Below are positions 32,648-42,756 of a DNA stretch of 64,000 bases, piece after piece. The position numbers and the translations under genes were made by a program. How positions within the stretch are numbered: the first letter of the stretch is position 1; every line of letters starts with the position of its first letter. The notes below the pieces were generated by a model, which worked only from the letters and a program-made list of their open reading frames with translations, was not told the origin of the DNA and did no database searches. This DNA is from Bacteroidia bacterium (GTDB lineage: Bacteria; Bacteroidota; Bacteroidia; Flavobacteriales; Schleiferiaceae), in the NCBI GenBank assembly GCA_030424545.1, contig JAUHWL010000005.1:124001-188000 (forward strand). Direction: 5' to 3'.

Positions 32648-33358
32648 ATGACTAAAAATGCACAAATACCTTTATCGTGTGAGCTTTGTTCTCTAAGAGA
32701 TAAATCTATTTTTAGAGATTTGGGTGATGTAGAACTGAAAGAACTATCAGATGCAAAAAGCTGCGTTTACTTTAAAAAAGGGCAAATATTAATGCACGAA
32801 GGCAGCAGGCCTAATGGTGTGTTTTGCCTGCACCATGGCAAAGCAAAAATTTTCAGACTTGGCACGGAGGGAAAAGAACAAATCATTCGCTTTGCGAAAG
32901 ATGGAGATTTAATTGGTTACAGATCTTTGCTAAGTGACGAGAATCTATCAGCAAGTATAAGTGCCTTAGAAGACACACATGCTTGTTATATTCCTAAATC
33001 AGCGCTGCTTCATCTTATAGAAACAAACCCAAAGTTTTCTTTAAACATAATGAAGCTGAGCTGCCATGAACTAGGCCAGGCCGGAAAAATAATTACCAAC
33101 CTCGCCCAAAAGTCTGTGCGCGAAAGATTGGCCGAAATTCTGCTACTTATTGATGCCACTTTTGGTTTAGACGAGGATGACAATTTAAATGTAAGCCTTA
33201 CCCGTGAAGAGATTGCAAACATGGTGGGTACGGCAACAGAAAGTGTAATACGATTATTATCAGAATTTAAAGATGATGATTTAATTACCGTTAAAGGCCG
33301 GAAAATTAAAATAAACAACAAGTCTTCTCTTATTAAAATCGGCAATGTTTACGATTAA
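32648..33358 (+). CDS. Crp/Fnr family transcriptional regulator
   Basis: 236 residues: N-terminal cyclic-nucleotide-like barrel (GQILMHEGSRPNGVFCLHHGKAKIF), dimer helix, and C-terminal HTH (LTREEIANMVGTATESVIRLLSEF) whose ESVIR recognition helix resembles the ExxSR of Fnr. A CxxC at residues 11-14 is present, but the third cysteine of the classic Fnr 4Fe-4S pattern is missing, so oxygen sensing through a canonical cluster is doubtful. Position opposite ccoI suggests control of microaerobic respiration genes. Confidence 0.88.
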   Translation: MTKNAQIPLSCELCSLRDKSIFRDLGDVELKELSDAKSCVYFKKGQILMHEGSRPNGVFCLHHGKAKIFRLGTEGKEQIIRFAKDGDLIGYRSLLSDENLSASISALEDTHACYIPKSALLHLIETNPKFSLNIMKLSCHELGQAGKIITNLAQKSVRERLAEILLLIDATFGLDEDDNLNVSLTREEIANMVGTATESVIRLLSEFKDDDLITVKGRKIKINNKSSLIKIGNVYD

Positions 33359-33396
33359 AATCAACACCTATATTGCCTTTTAAATCTTTAGTTTTT

Positions 33397-34548
33397 ATGC
33401 GAATTTTTTTGTTTGCTGTATGTGTGACATTTTTTTGTAGCGCCTGTAACACCAATAATACGCAAGAAGACAAGAGCAAATCTCGTATAGAAACATTTGC
33501 TAAAAAAATAGAAACTGATCTTAAAAAGGGCCGCACTGTTGTGCTTGATTTAAACTTTGACAAAGCCACTTTTGTAAACAGAGTAGTTAATGATAAGTAT
33601 TGGGACGAGCAACTAGACATACTTAAAAACAGAACTTACAAACCTGAGTATAAAGCACAATTGATGCAACAGGTTAGCTTGGCCAACATGTTTTTAACCG
33701 GCTTAGACAAGAAAAGCTACTTTGCTTATGACCATGTTAAAACCTATGAAATAGAAGGTAGATGGCATATTGTTTTTAGAATGTATGCCAATGAGGCTTT
33801 AAACTATCATGATTTTTTATTGCGCATAGACAGCAATAAAGTGTGGATTGAAGACATGTATGTAATGGCCGTTGGAAGACAGTTAAGCAAAATCATGCAA
33901 GAAATTTATGTAGCGGGCATTCCATCGGCAAATGGAGATAAACGTTGGAGCGACCACCAAAAACTTATAAAAACCAAAGAGCTGCTTTACCAGCAACAAT
34001 TTGAAAAAGCACTCGCTGTATTTGATTCTATAACTCCTGATTTTAAAAATCAGAAAAGCATGCGCTTGTTTAGATTACAAATTTGCGCCAATGTGCCCAA
34101 CGAAGAGTACATAAGACAAATAGAATCTTACGAAAGAGACTACCCGAATGACGCTGGAACATTGCTTTTGCAATTGGATAAAAATTTTATGAGTGGCAAT
34201 TACCCCGAAGTAAAAGTTGGATTAAACAGATTAGAATCTATGTATGGTAAAGATGCCATAATAGACTATATGCGCGGAAATGCAAATAATTTATTGGGCA
34301 ATTGCGAAGAAGCAGGCATACATTATAAAAGCAGCTTACAAAGCAAACCAGATTGGGAAATGCCGTTTGTAAATTGGGCAGATTGCCTACTTAAAGAAAG
34401 TAAATACGAAGAAACTATTAACCTAATAGAAGAAAACAAAGAGGCCTTTGGACTTACTCCGGTGTATGTTAAATACTTGTTTTCTGATTATCCTAATTTT
34501 ATTAATTCCACTCTTTTTAAAACGTGGGAAAAGGAATCAGTCCTTTAA
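33397..34548 (+). CDS. TPR-like lipoprotein of unknown function
   Basis: 383 residues from ATG 33397. Signal ending FFCSAC (lipobox-like) and an Asn/Thr-rich linker. The first half (about 40-180) is an unrecognised alpha/beta domain; the second half (about 195-370) has helical hairpins like TPRs (LLYQQQFEKALAVFDSI, LLGNCEEAGIHYKSSLQSKPDWEMPFVNWADCLLKESKYEETI). I do not recognise the family. Its 3' end overlaps the convergent S9 peptidase gene by 12 bp. Confidence 0.75.
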   Translation: MRIFLFAVCVTFFCSACNTNNTQEDKSKSRIETFAKKIETDLKKGRTVVLDLNFDKATFVNRVVNDKYWDEQLDILKNRTYKPEYKAQLMQQVSLANMFLTGLDKKSYFAYDHVKTYEIEGRWHIVFRMYANEALNYHDFLLRIDSNKVWIEDMYVMAVGRQLSKIMQEIYVAGIPSANGDKRWSDHQKLIKTKELLYQQQFEKALAVFDSITPDFKNQKSMRLFRLQICANVPNEEYIRQIESYERDYPNDAGTLLLQLDKNFMSGNYPEVKVGLNRLESMYGKDAIIDYMRGNANNLLGNCEEAGIHYKSSLQSKPDWEMPFVNWADCLLKESKYEETINLIEENKEAFGLTPVYVKYLFSDYPNFINSTLFKTWEKESVL

Positions 34549-36705
34549 CTTTTCGTCAATATAATTAAGCACTTTGGTCATTAAGTGGATGCGGTCTTTG
34601 CCGCGTACATTGTGCGGATGGTTTGGATACACAAAAAAATCTACCTGAATCCCTTCATCCACAAAAGCCTCAATCAGCTTTAAGTTGTGTTGCATCAGCA
34701 CCACATTGTCAATATTCCCGTGGATTAGTAGCAAGTTTCCTTTTAAGCGTTTTACATAATTCATCACGCTTGCTTTTTTGTATCCCTCAGGGTTTTCTAC
34801 AGGAGTATCCATATAGCGCTCGCCATACATCACTTCGTAATACTTCCAATCTGTTACAGGGCCGCCTGCCACGCCCACTTGAAACAAATCAGGGTTGCGC
34901 AACATCATGCTCGTAGTCATAAACCCGCCATAACTCCAGCCGTGAATAGCCATTTTATTGGCATCTACATAAGGCAAAGATTTTAAATAGTTTACGCCTG
35001 CTACTTGGTCTTCAAGTTCGGCATCGCCCAATTGGCGGTGAATAATTTTTTCAAATTTTTCTCCTCGGTATGCACTTCCACGATTATCTACGGTAAAAAT
35101 GATGTAGCCTCTTTGCGCTTGAACGTACATCCATAATTTTGCGCCACCTAACCAGCTATTGGTAACTTGTTGGGCGTGTGGCCCACCATACAAATACACC
35201 AAAACGGGGTAAGTTTTTGTTGAGTCGAAGTTGCTGGGCTTAATGACGCGGGCATACAAATCTGTTTCGCCATCGGCACTTTTTAGCGTTGTAATTTCTA
35301 CAGATGGCGTTTCGAAATCTTTTAACGGGTTTTCTGCTGAAAAAACATGTTGTTTTAAGTAACCATCTTTTGCAGACCGAATAGATACATTGTTGACAAT
35401 AAAGGTGTTGCTAAAGTTGTTTAAAAAATATTTACCATCGGGGCTAAGAAGGGTTGTGTTTGTTCCTTCAGAAAGGGTTAGTAATGATTGTTTTCCGCTA
35501 GAGATCTCAACCTTGTATAAATTGGTTTCTGTAGGGTTTTTTCCAGTTCCACTATAAAACACATACTTGCCTTTTTCATCTTGGCCAATAATTTCTTTGG
35601 TTACCCATTTGTTTCGGGTGAGTTGCCTAACAAGTTTACCATCGGTTTTATAGAGATACAAATTCATGAAACCATCACGCTCGCTTAGCCAAATAAATTT
35701 GTCTTTTTGGCCATCTATAAAATAGGGTGCATGCTCGGGCTCAACCCATGTTTCACTTTTTTCTTCGAATAAAGTTGCCACAAAATCGCCCGTAATTGCG
35801 CTGTATTTATTTAGCTTCATGTGGTTTTGGGCTCTATTTAATTCGGCTACATACACAAAATTTTCGCTAGGGTCCCAAGCCAAATTGGTCATGTAATCAA
35901 ATTCTGCTTTGGTGCTTTTTAAATAAATTACTTTGCTTGTTAGTACGTGAAAAATACCAACGCTAACCACCTCGCTTTTTTGTCCAGCCATAGGGTATTT
36001 TATGCTGTTTAAACTACCAGGTGTGGTATTAATATCAAGCAGCGGATATTCGCTAACAGCCGTTTCGTCTTTTTCATAAAAAGCCAACATATTTCCACTG
36101 GGGCTCCAAAACGTGCCTTTGCTAATGCCAAATTCGTTGCGTGAAATGCTTTGTCCGGCAACTATATTTTTGTCTTTATTGCGCACAACAACCGTTTCTT
36201 CGTCACCTTTTAATAGAAATAAATTGTTATCTCGGGTAAATGCTTGCGCTCCAGTTTCGTAGCAAACATCACGGTTAGCGGTTTTGTGTGTGCCAGATGC
36301 TGTAACAATACCCGGCAATTCTTCAAACAATCGTGATTCTGTTTTTTCTTTCACATTATAGGCGTAACCACTTTTTTCTCCTTTCAGAAAAAGCGTGTTT
36401 TCGTCCATCCATGTATAGCCATTAAAATTAGAAATGGCGTGATATTTAGCTCCTTTGCGAATGTCATCTATTTTCAAAAGCGTATCAACTTTACCGCTTA
36501 AAGAAAAGGACAACAAAGTTTGTGCATTTTGTACGGTATAAGAAATTTCTTTAGAAGTAGGTATCCATGCCACATTGTTCAGTTTTTCAGGCAGGAGTTT
36601 TCCTCCTTGATACAAAATAGCATCCTCTAACGTTAAGGTTTGTTTTTGAGCAAAGGTGCTCACGAAAACAAAAAACAAAACCGAAAATATAAAATGTGAT
36701 TTCAT
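34537..36705 (-). CDS. Dipeptidyl peptidase IV-like S9 family serine peptidase
   Basis: 722 residues with a signal peptide (MKSHFIFSVLFFVFVSTFAQ). An N-terminal beta-propeller region (to about 460) precedes an alpha/beta-hydrolase domain with HGWSYGGFM (nucleophile Ser near residue 588), HGNIDNVV (Asp) and NHPHNVRG (His). It probably cleaves X-Pro or similar dipeptides in the periplasm. ATG 36705; a TTG at 36723 is less likely. Stands alone. Confidence 0.9.
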   Translation of the reverse strand: MKSHFIFSVLFFVFVSTFAQKQTLTLEDAILYQGGKLLPEKLNNVAWIPTSKEISYTVQNAQTLLSFSLSGKVDTLLKIDDIRKGAKYHAISNFNGYTWMDENTLFLKGEKSGYAYNVKEKTESRLFEELPGIVTASGTHKTANRDVCYETGAQAFTRDNNLFLLKGDEETVVVRNKDKNIVAGQSISRNEFGISKGTFWSPSGNMLAFYEKDETAVSEYPLLDINTTPGSLNSIKYPMAGQKSEVVSVGIFHVLTSKVIYLKSTKAEFDYMTNLAWDPSENFVYVAELNRAQNHMKLNKYSAITGDFVATLFEEKSETWVEPEHAPYFIDGQKDKFIWLSERDGFMNLYLYKTDGKLVRQLTRNKWVTKEIIGQDEKGKYVFYSGTGKNPTETNLYKVEISSGKQSLLTLSEGTNTTLLSPDGKYFLNNFSNTFIVNNVSIRSAKDGYLKQHVFSAENPLKDFETPSVEITTLKSADGETDLYARVIKPSNFDSTKTYPVLVYLYGGPHAQQVTNSWLGGAKLWMYVQAQRGYIIFTVDNRGSAYRGEKFEKIIHRQLGDAELEDQVAGVNYLKSLPYVDANKMAIHGWSYGGFMTTSMMLRNPDLFQVGVAGGPVTDWKYYEVMYGERYMDTPVENPEGYKKASVMNYVKRLKGNLLLIHGNIDNVVLMQHNLKLIEAFVDEGIQVDFFVYPNHPHNVRGKDRIHLMTKVLNYIDEKLKD

Positions 36706-36767
36706 ACAAATTAGGCAACACAACCTTGTTTTACCGATTTAAATTAAAGGCTGGATTTAATATATCG

Positions 36768-37472
36768 TTAAGGAATAATTCTGTTTTCAGTTACTTCATC
36801 AGAGGATATTTGTCCATCTACCAACCGAATAATGCGTTTGGTGTGTTTGGCAATGTCCTCTTCGTGGGTAACAATAATAACTGTATTGCCTGCCTCGTGA
36901 ATTTCTTCAAACAAGCGCATTATTTCTACTGATGTTTTAGAATCTAAATTTCCGGTAGGTTCATCAGCAAGAATAATACTAGGCTTATTTACAAGTGCTC
37001 TACCAACTGCAACGCGTTGCCTTTGCCCTCCAGAAAGTTGGTTTGGTCTATGGTCCATCCTATCTTCTAATCCAACTTCGGTTAAAACTGTTGCAGCTCT
37101 GGCCGATCTATCTGCTTTATTAATGCCCGCATAAACTAGAGGCAATGCAACGTTTTCTAATGCCGTAGAACGGGGCAAAAGGTTAAACGTTTGAAATACA
37201 AAACCAATCTCTTTGTTTCTAATTTCGGCTAATTCATCATCGGTAAGCGTGCTTACATCTTGGCCATTTAACACATAAGTCCCTTTTGTTGGCGTATCCA
37301 AGCACCCCAATAAATTCATAAGGGTAGATTTACCACTACCACTTGGCCCCATTAAGGCAACGTACTCATTTTTACCAATTTCTAAGTCTATGCCTTTTAA
37401 CACTTTTACCACTTGGGTTCCAAGCCTAAAATCTCTAGTAATACCTTTTAATGTGATTATTGAATGACTCAA
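36768..37472 (-). CDS. MacB/LolD-type ABC transporter ATP-binding protein
   Basis: 234 residues. Walker [11 protein letters not shown]-loop FQTFNLLPR, signature [15 protein letters not shown], Walker [17 protein letters not shown]-loop VTHE. The MacB-like group exports peptides, lipoproteins or drugs together with FtsX-type permeases; no permease is adjacent. The only credible start is TTG at 37472 (reads [15 protein letters not shown]). A longer frame running up to 37874 has no homology and overlaps the divergent sulfatase. Confidence 0.88.
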   Translation of the reverse strand: MSHSIITLKGITRDFRLGTQVVKVLKGIDLEIGKNEYVALMGPSGSGKSTLMNLLGCLDTPTKGTYVLNGQDVSTLTDDELAEIRNKEIGFVFQTFNLLPRSTALENVALPLVYAGINKADRSARAATVLTEVGLEDRMDHRPNQLSGGQRQRVAVGRALVNKPSIILADEPTGNLDSKTSVEIMRLFEEIHEAGNTVIIVTHEEDIAKHTKRIIRLVDGQISSDEVTENRIIP

Positions 37473-37695
37473 TGTGACTTTTTTAGTAGGTTTTGCAAAT
37501 GGGCAATTTAACAAAACATGTGTTTGTAAATGGCGAATATTATATATGAACAAATAAAAAGATGCGCAACATATTTTCTTTAATTCTTTAAGAAAGAACA
37601 ACGTAAATTCAAGCAGAAAAATATTTTTATTAAATGAAATTACTGCTTCAATAATTGCCCGTACTTTTACATAAGATAACCCTAATAGTAAAATT

Positions 37696-40056
37696 ATGTT
37701 GAAAAAAGTTGCAACTGCACAAGCATTCTTTTTATTCTTTATTACGCCATTTTTAAGCCTGGCGCAAGAAGATAAAAAGAATGAATCTGCAGAGGTTAAA
37801 GTGGACAGGTCTACTTTGCCAATAAAAGAACCAAAACGTCCTGTATATACGGAACTGGATGTTAGAGATGCCACCCCTCCAAAACGATTTCATGTAGAAG
37901 CTCCCGCGGGTGCACCCAATGTGATTATCGTTTTAATAGATGATATGGGATTTGGGGCTACTCAAACATTTGGCGGGCCTATTCCAACGCCAACACTAAA
38001 CAAATTGGCTGATGAGGGATTGCGTTATAATCGCTTTCATACCACATCGCTTTGTGCTCCTACGCGAATGGCCTTACTTTCGGGTTATAACCACCACTCA
38101 AACAATATGGGTGTTATTACAGAAACCGCAACAACCTTCCCTGGTTACACAGGCGTTCGCCCACAAACCATTACGCCAATGGCAGAGGTTTTGCGCCAAA
38201 ACGGATATAATACAGCTCAGTTTGGAAAAAGTCATGAAGTACCGCCTTGGGAAATTTCAAACAATGGCCCTCAAGACCGTTGGCCTGCACACTCTGGTTT
38301 TGAAAAATTTTATGGCTTCTTAGGAGGTGAAACAAATCAATGGGCACCCCTTATCTATGATGGTGTAACAATGATTGAAACACCCAAAGACCCCGATTAT
38401 CATTTCACAACAGACATGACAAATCAGGCCATTAGTTGGATGCGCACACAGCAATCGCTACAGCCTGACAAACCTTTCTTTTTGTACTATGCACCAGGTG
38501 CAACACATGCTCCGCACCACGCTCCAAAAGAATGGATAGAAAAATACAAAGGTAAATTTGACCAAGGCTGGGATAAAATTCGTGAAGAAACTCTAGCCCG
38601 TCAAATTAAAGCAGGAATTGTTCCTAAAGGAACCAAGCTAGCGGCAAAACCTAAAGACATTAAAGATTGGAAAGATTTATCGGCAGATGAGCAAAAACTA
38701 TTTGCAAGACAAATGGAAGTTTATGCAGGATTTGCTGCCCACACAGACCATGAGATTGGCCGTTTGATAGATGCGGTTGAAACCATGGGGGAAATGGACA
38801 ATACCATAATTATATATATAGCTGGAGATAATGGCGCAAGTGCCGAAGGCCAAATGAATGGTATGTATCAAGAAATGACCTATTTTAATGGTTACCCCGA
38901 AACCGTTCCAGAAATGTTAAAACATTATGATGAGTGGGGATCGCCTAGCACTTACCCACACTATTCTGCCGGATGGGCCGTAGCAATGGATGCCCCTTTT
39001 GCCTGGACTAAACAAGTTGGTTCTGACTTTGGTGGAACCAGAAACGGTATGGTCATTCACTGGCCAAACGGAATAAATAGTAAAGGAGAGTTGCGTGAGC
39101 AATTCGGGCATGTTATAGACATCGCACCTACCATTTATGAAATTACCAATATTCCTTCGCCAAAAATGGTAAACGGGATAGAACAGGATCCTATTGAGGG
39201 TAAAAGCCTTGCTTATACATTTAATGCAAAAACGGCCCCAGAAACACACACGGTACAATACTTTGAAATGTTTGGAAATAGAGGCGTTTACCAAGATGGT
39301 TGGCTAGCACGCACCATACACAGAGCACCATGGTTGTACAAACCTCCAACAACATTGCAAGAAGACAAATGGGAGCTTTATGACACCAAGAAAGACTTTA
39401 GTTTAACCAAAGATTTGGCCGGCAAATACCCAGACAAATTAAAAAGCATGCAAGATTTATTTATGTCTGAGGCAGAAAAATATCACGTATTGCCAATAGA
39501 CGATAGATTAATGATTAGGATGAATGCTGAAGCTGTAGGAAGACCTACCATGCTGGGCCACCGCAAATCTGTAACCTACGTTGAAGGGATGCACGGTATG
39601 GGCGTTGACATTTTTATTGATTTAAGAAGCAAATCTTATACAATTACAGCCGAAGTTGATGTAGATGATAACGGGAATGGAGTAATTATTTGCCAAGGAG
39701 GAAGGTTTGGAGGTTTAAGCTTGTATTTGAAAAATGGCAAACCTGCTTTCTCCTATAATTTCTTAGGGTTAGAAACTACCGATATTGTTTCTAGCAAACC
39801 AATATCTGCAGGTAAACACACTATTGTATATACGTTTATGTATGATGGAGACGGCCAAGGCAAAGGCGGTTTAGGAACCATAGCTGTGGACAATGAAAAG
39901 GTTGCAGAAGGACGTATTTCTAGAACACAACCAGGCGTATTTTCTGTAGATGATCTAGCTGATGTAGGAATGGATGAGGGTACGCAAGTAGCAGATTACG
40001 GCCAAGATAATAAATTTACTGGTAAAATAGAACAAGTTACTGTTGAGGTTAAATAA
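37696..40056 (+). CDS. Arylsulfatase (formylglycine-type sulfatase)
   Basis: 786 residues with a signal peptide ending SLAQ. Sulfatase fold: metal-binding VLIDDMGFG (Asp82, Asp83), active-site C-x-P-x-R motif CAPTR with Cys120 as the expected formylglycine residue, then THAPHHAP and [12 protein letters not shown]. About 200 C-terminal residues form an added beta-sandwich-like domain. It belongs to the large arylsulfatase A-like group; the natural sulfate ester is unknown. No sulfatase-maturing enzyme is in the window. Followed by a strong terminator. Confidence 0.92.
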   Translation: MLKKVATAQAFFLFFITPFLSLAQEDKKNESAEVKVDRSTLPIKEPKRPVYTELDVRDATPPKRFHVEAPAGAPNVIIVLIDDMGFGATQTFGGPIPTPTLNKLADEGLRYNRFHTTSLCAPTRMALLSGYNHHSNNMGVITETATTFPGYTGVRPQTITPMAEVLRQNGYNTAQFGKSHEVPPWEISNNGPQDRWPAHSGFEKFYGFLGGETNQWAPLIYDGVTMIETPKDPDYHFTTDMTNQAISWMRTQQSLQPDKPFFLYYAPGATHAPHHAPKEWIEKYKGKFDQGWDKIREETLARQIKAGIVPKGTKLAAKPKDIKDWKDLSADEQKLFARQMEVYAGFAAHTDHEIGRLIDAVETMGEMDNTIIIYIAGDNGASAEGQMNGMYQEMTYFNGYPETVPEMLKHYDEWGSPSTYPHYSAGWAVAMDAPFAWTKQVGSDFGGTRNGMVIHWPNGINSKGELREQFGHVIDIAPTIYEITNIPSPKMVNGIEQDPIEGKSLAYTFNAKTAPETHTVQYFEMFGNRGVYQDGWLARTIHRAPWLYKPPTTLQEDKWELYDTKKDFSLTKDLAGKYPDKLKSMQDLFMSEAEKYHVLPIDDRLMIRMNAEAVGRPTMLGHRKSVTYVEGMHGMGVDIFIDLRSKSYTITAEVDVDDNGNGVIICQGGRFGGLSLYLKNGKPAFSYNFLGLETTDIVSSKPISAGKHTIVYTFMYDGDGQGKGGLGTIAVDNEKVAEGRISRTQPGVFSVDDLADVGMDEGTQVADYGQDNKFTGKIEQVTVEVK

Positions 40057-40073
40057 GCTCATTTAACTCCATA

Positions 40074-40106
40074 AAAAAAACCACTGCGTAATGCAGTGGT
40101 TTTTTT
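40074..40106. terminator. Bidirectional intrinsic terminator
   Basis: Stem AAAAAACCACTGC / GCAGTGGTTTTTT with loop GTAAT, A/T tracts on both sides; sits between two convergent genes. Confidence 0.85.
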
Positions 40107-40124
40107 ATTTAAACTATTAACCGC

Positions 40125-40586
40125 TTAGTTAAACTCACCAATAAGTGGCATATTGCTATTTACTTGGTTGTCTATTTCGTTGTCAATAAATCTTTCAAAT
40201 TGTATACACTGTGCCGCGCGAATTGCTCCAACAGCTTTTTTAACTTTCTTGTAATAAGATTTGTGAAGTTTTTCATGTGCTGCACGAATTTTAAACGACT
40301 CCATGGCTAACTCATCAGCCTGTTCTGCATCTAAGGTTTCATACTCCTCAGCATATTTGTATATCAATGCAATTCTCTTTTTTGCTAACTCTTGTCTATC
40401 AGCTTCAAAAGCTTCGTAAACTGGCCAAAATGCCGTAGCATCTTCCTCACTTAATTTTAAAAAATCCATTAAAAGTGCTTTCTTTTCTACTTTAAAAATA
40501 GATTGAAACATTTCAATTTCATTAGTCTGCGCAAAGGCTTGGTTACCTAAAAAGGCAAAGGCTAAAACAACTAATACTTTTTTCAT
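40125..40586 (-). CDS. Exported helical protein, Spy/CpxP-like
   Basis: 153 residues. Signal peptide MKKVLVVLAFAFLGNQAFAQ, then a mainly helical, charged region (LKLSEEDATAFWPVYEAFEADRQELAKKRIALIYKYAEEY) similar in style to Spy/CpxP-like periplasmic proteins of Bacteroidota. No catalytic motif. Role unknown; a periplasmic chaperone or stress protein is only a guess. Confidence 0.6.
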   Translation of the reverse strand: MKKVLVVLAFAFLGNQAFAQTNEIEMFQSIFKVEKKALLMDFLKLSEEDATAFWPVYEAFEADRQELAKKRIALIYKYAEEYETLDAEQADELAMESFKIRAAHEKLHKSYYKKVKKAVGAIRAAQCIQFERFIDNEIDNQVNSNMPLIGEFN

Positions 40587-40624
40587 CGTTTATAATTATT
40601 GATTATTAATTTTTCCAAAGAAAC

Positions 40625-42028
40625 TCAAATCCCTCTAAATAATTCAACATTATCTAAATATTTTGGTACAATAGCATTCCACCCTAAATCGCGTTCAATT
40701 TTGTTTCTCATCACCTTGGCGCTGGTTTCTTCACCATGTATTACAAAAGTTAATTTAGGGCTTTGTTCAAAGGCATTTAACCAATTAAACAGTTCGCGTT
40801 GATCTGCGTGCGCACTTAATCCATCAATGTTTTCTATCCTACAATTTACCGCTACCTGTTCACCAAAAATGCGCACAGATTTTGCTCCTTCTACCAGATG
40901 CCTGCCTCGTGTTCCTTCAGCCTGAAACCCAACGATTAAAAGAGTATCATTTTTGTTGGGCAGCCTGTTAAATAAGTGGTGCAACACCCGGCCTCCCGTC
41001 ATCATTCCACTAGCAGAAATAATTACAGCACCCTCTTTTTTACTGTTTAAATAAATAGATGCTTCGCGTGTTTGTACGGTAATTAAGTTTCTGCCCAGGG
41101 TTAAAAAAGAATCATCGGCTTTTATTAATTCTGGTTTTATTTTATGATCTGCATAATGCCTTGCATAAATTTCTGTAGCGGCAATAGCCATTGGGCTATC
41201 CATAAAAACTTCCATTTCCGGAATGGTTTTGTCTGCCATTAAATCCTTCAAATACATCAAAACGTTTTGCGTTCTTCCAACAGAAAATGCAGGAATGAGC
41301 ACACAACCTTTTGCCGAAAGCGTTTCGTTTATTATTTGAGCCATATTTTCTTTAGCATCAAACCCTAGGCTGTTTCTATCGCCATACGTTGATTCTACAA
41401 ATAATACATCCGCATTTTTAATTTCTGCTGGCGGGAATAATATGGGATCTTCTTGTCTGCCTAAATCTCCGCTAAATACAATGGTTTTTTGTTGCGACTC
41501 TCCTTGTACAATTACTTCTACTATAGATGCTCCTAGAATATGTCCGGCATAATTAAATTTTATAGATATACGCTCCGTAAGTTTTATTTCTTGGGCAAAG
41601 CTTTGCGATTTTACTTTGGGCAAAAGCGCTTTAACATCTTCTGTTTTGTAAAGCGGCTGTGGATTTTCGTGTTTCGAAAATCCTTTTTTCTTGGCATACT
41701 CTGCACCTTCTTCTTGCAGTTTTGCCGAATCTAAGAGCAATAAGGTGAGCAAATCTGCAGTAGAGTGAGTGCAGTAAACGGGGCCACTATACCCATCTTT
41801 TACCAAGCGTGGCAAATAACCAGAATGGTCTAAATGCGCATGCGTTAAAACAACAGCATCTATTTTAGAAACATCTATGGGCAGGGCATCCCAATTTCTT
41901 AGGCGTAACTCTTTTAACCCCTGAAACAAACCACAATCTATAAGTAAGTTGTATTCGTCTATTTCCAACAAATATTTAGAACCTGTAACTGTACACGCCC
42001 CTCCCAAAAATTTAACGCGCACATTCAT
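40625..42028 (-). CDS. Beta-CASP metallo-beta-lactamase (RNase/CPSF-like)
   Basis: 467 residues. N-terminal metallo-beta-lactamase motif LTHAHLDHSGYLP, FSGDLGR and VESTYGDR; beta-CASP region with PAFSVGRTQNVL and the C-terminal HGEE and SAHADQREL motifs of CPSF73-like RNases. Likely an RNA-processing nuclease in the cytoplasm. ATG at 42028. The DUF308 gene ends 11 bp upstream, so the two may form one transcript. Confidence 0.9.
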   Translation of the reverse strand: MNVRVKFLGGACTVTGSKYLLEIDEYNLLIDCGLFQGLKELRLRNWDALPIDVSKIDAVVLTHAHLDHSGYLPRLVKDGYSGPVYCTHSTADLLTLLLLDSAKLQEEGAEYAKKKGFSKHENPQPLYKTEDVKALLPKVKSQSFAQEIKLTERISIKFNYAGHILGASIVEVIVQGESQQKTIVFSGDLGRQEDPILFPPAEIKNADVLFVESTYGDRNSLGFDAKENMAQIINETLSAKGCVLIPAFSVGRTQNVLMYLKDLMADKTIPEMEVFMDSPMAIAATEIYARHYADHKIKPELIKADDSFLTLGRNLITVQTREASIYLNSKKEGAVIISASGMMTGGRVLHHLFNRLPNKNDTLLIVGFQAEGTRGRHLVEGAKSVRIFGEQVAVNCRIENIDGLSAHADQRELFNWLNAFEQSPKLTFVIHGEETSAKVMRNKIERDLGWNAIVPKYLDNVELFRGI

Positions 42029-42039
42029 CTTTTCGCTAT

Positions 42040-42582
42040 TTATAGTTGATGTTGATTGTATTTACTTCGCAAGTAATTGGCTATTACTATGGCTACTATT
42101 CCGCTTAAAATCATGCCTAATCCAATAAAAGCTGTAACAGCCAAGGCCCCTTTTAGCGGATTAAAAATAAAGAGCAAGCCCACAATAACATTTACCACGG
42201 CACCAATGGCCAAATACCACCAATTGGGGTGCCCAACTTTTTTCCAATAATTGCTTGCCACAATATCTTGTAAGCCCTGAAATAAAAACCACGCACCTAT
42301 ACCAATGATTAGCAAGTGCAGCGTAAATTCAGGATTAAGCATAAGTACAACGCCAATAATCGTGGTTCCAATTCCGCCCGATAAGTACCATTGCCAATGA
42401 TTTAAATTTTTTCTTGCCAGAACGGCAAAACCAATTTGCGCGCCACCAATAATTGTAATTAACAACCCCGGTAACAGGCCCAATGCTTTAATTGAATCTT
42501 CTGAGTAAAACATAATTACAACACCCAGAATTATGGTGATTATGCCTTTAATAATAATTGGTGAAACGCTTCTGTTTTCCAT
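42040..42582 (-). CDS. HdeD/DUF308 family membrane protein
   Basis: 180 residues with six hydrophobic segments, including IIIKGIITIILGVVIMF and LSGGIGTTIIGVVLMLNPEF, the repeated GxxxIxxGxxxL pattern of the HdeD/DUF308 family (acid-resistance membrane protein in E. coli). Function outside enteric bacteria is unknown. Upstream partner of the beta-CASP gene. Confidence 0.85.
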   Translation of the reverse strand: MENRSVSPIIIKGIITIILGVVIMFYSEDSIKALGLLPGLLITIIGGAQIGFAVLARKNLNHWQWYLSGGIGTTIIGVVLMLNPEFTLHLLIIGIGAWFLFQGLQDIVASNYWKKVGHPNWWYLAIGAVVNVIVGLLFIFNPLKGALAVTAFIGLGMILSGIVAIVIANYLRSKYNQHQL

Positions 42583-42756
42583 AACTGTATTTCTTAGTTT
42601 AGGCGAAAGTTACGAATAGATTGCAACCCTCTGTAAAATTAAAAGGGAAATTTGGCACAAAGTATTGGTTCTATTTTAAAAGAAATAAATCCACATTTTC
42701 TGCTTTTTAAATAAATCTAATTGGTGTATACTGCCGCCCTTTTTAAAGATGAAATT

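Noticed and set aside
32648-33358. Canonical oxygen-sensing Fnr
   Set aside because: The third N-terminal cysteine of the cluster pattern is not at the expected spacing.
37473-37874. N-terminal extension of the MacB-type ATPase (frame open to 37874)
   Set aside because: The extension has no family similarity, is rich in Phe and Lys, and overlaps the divergent sulfatase start; the ABC domain is complete from 37472.
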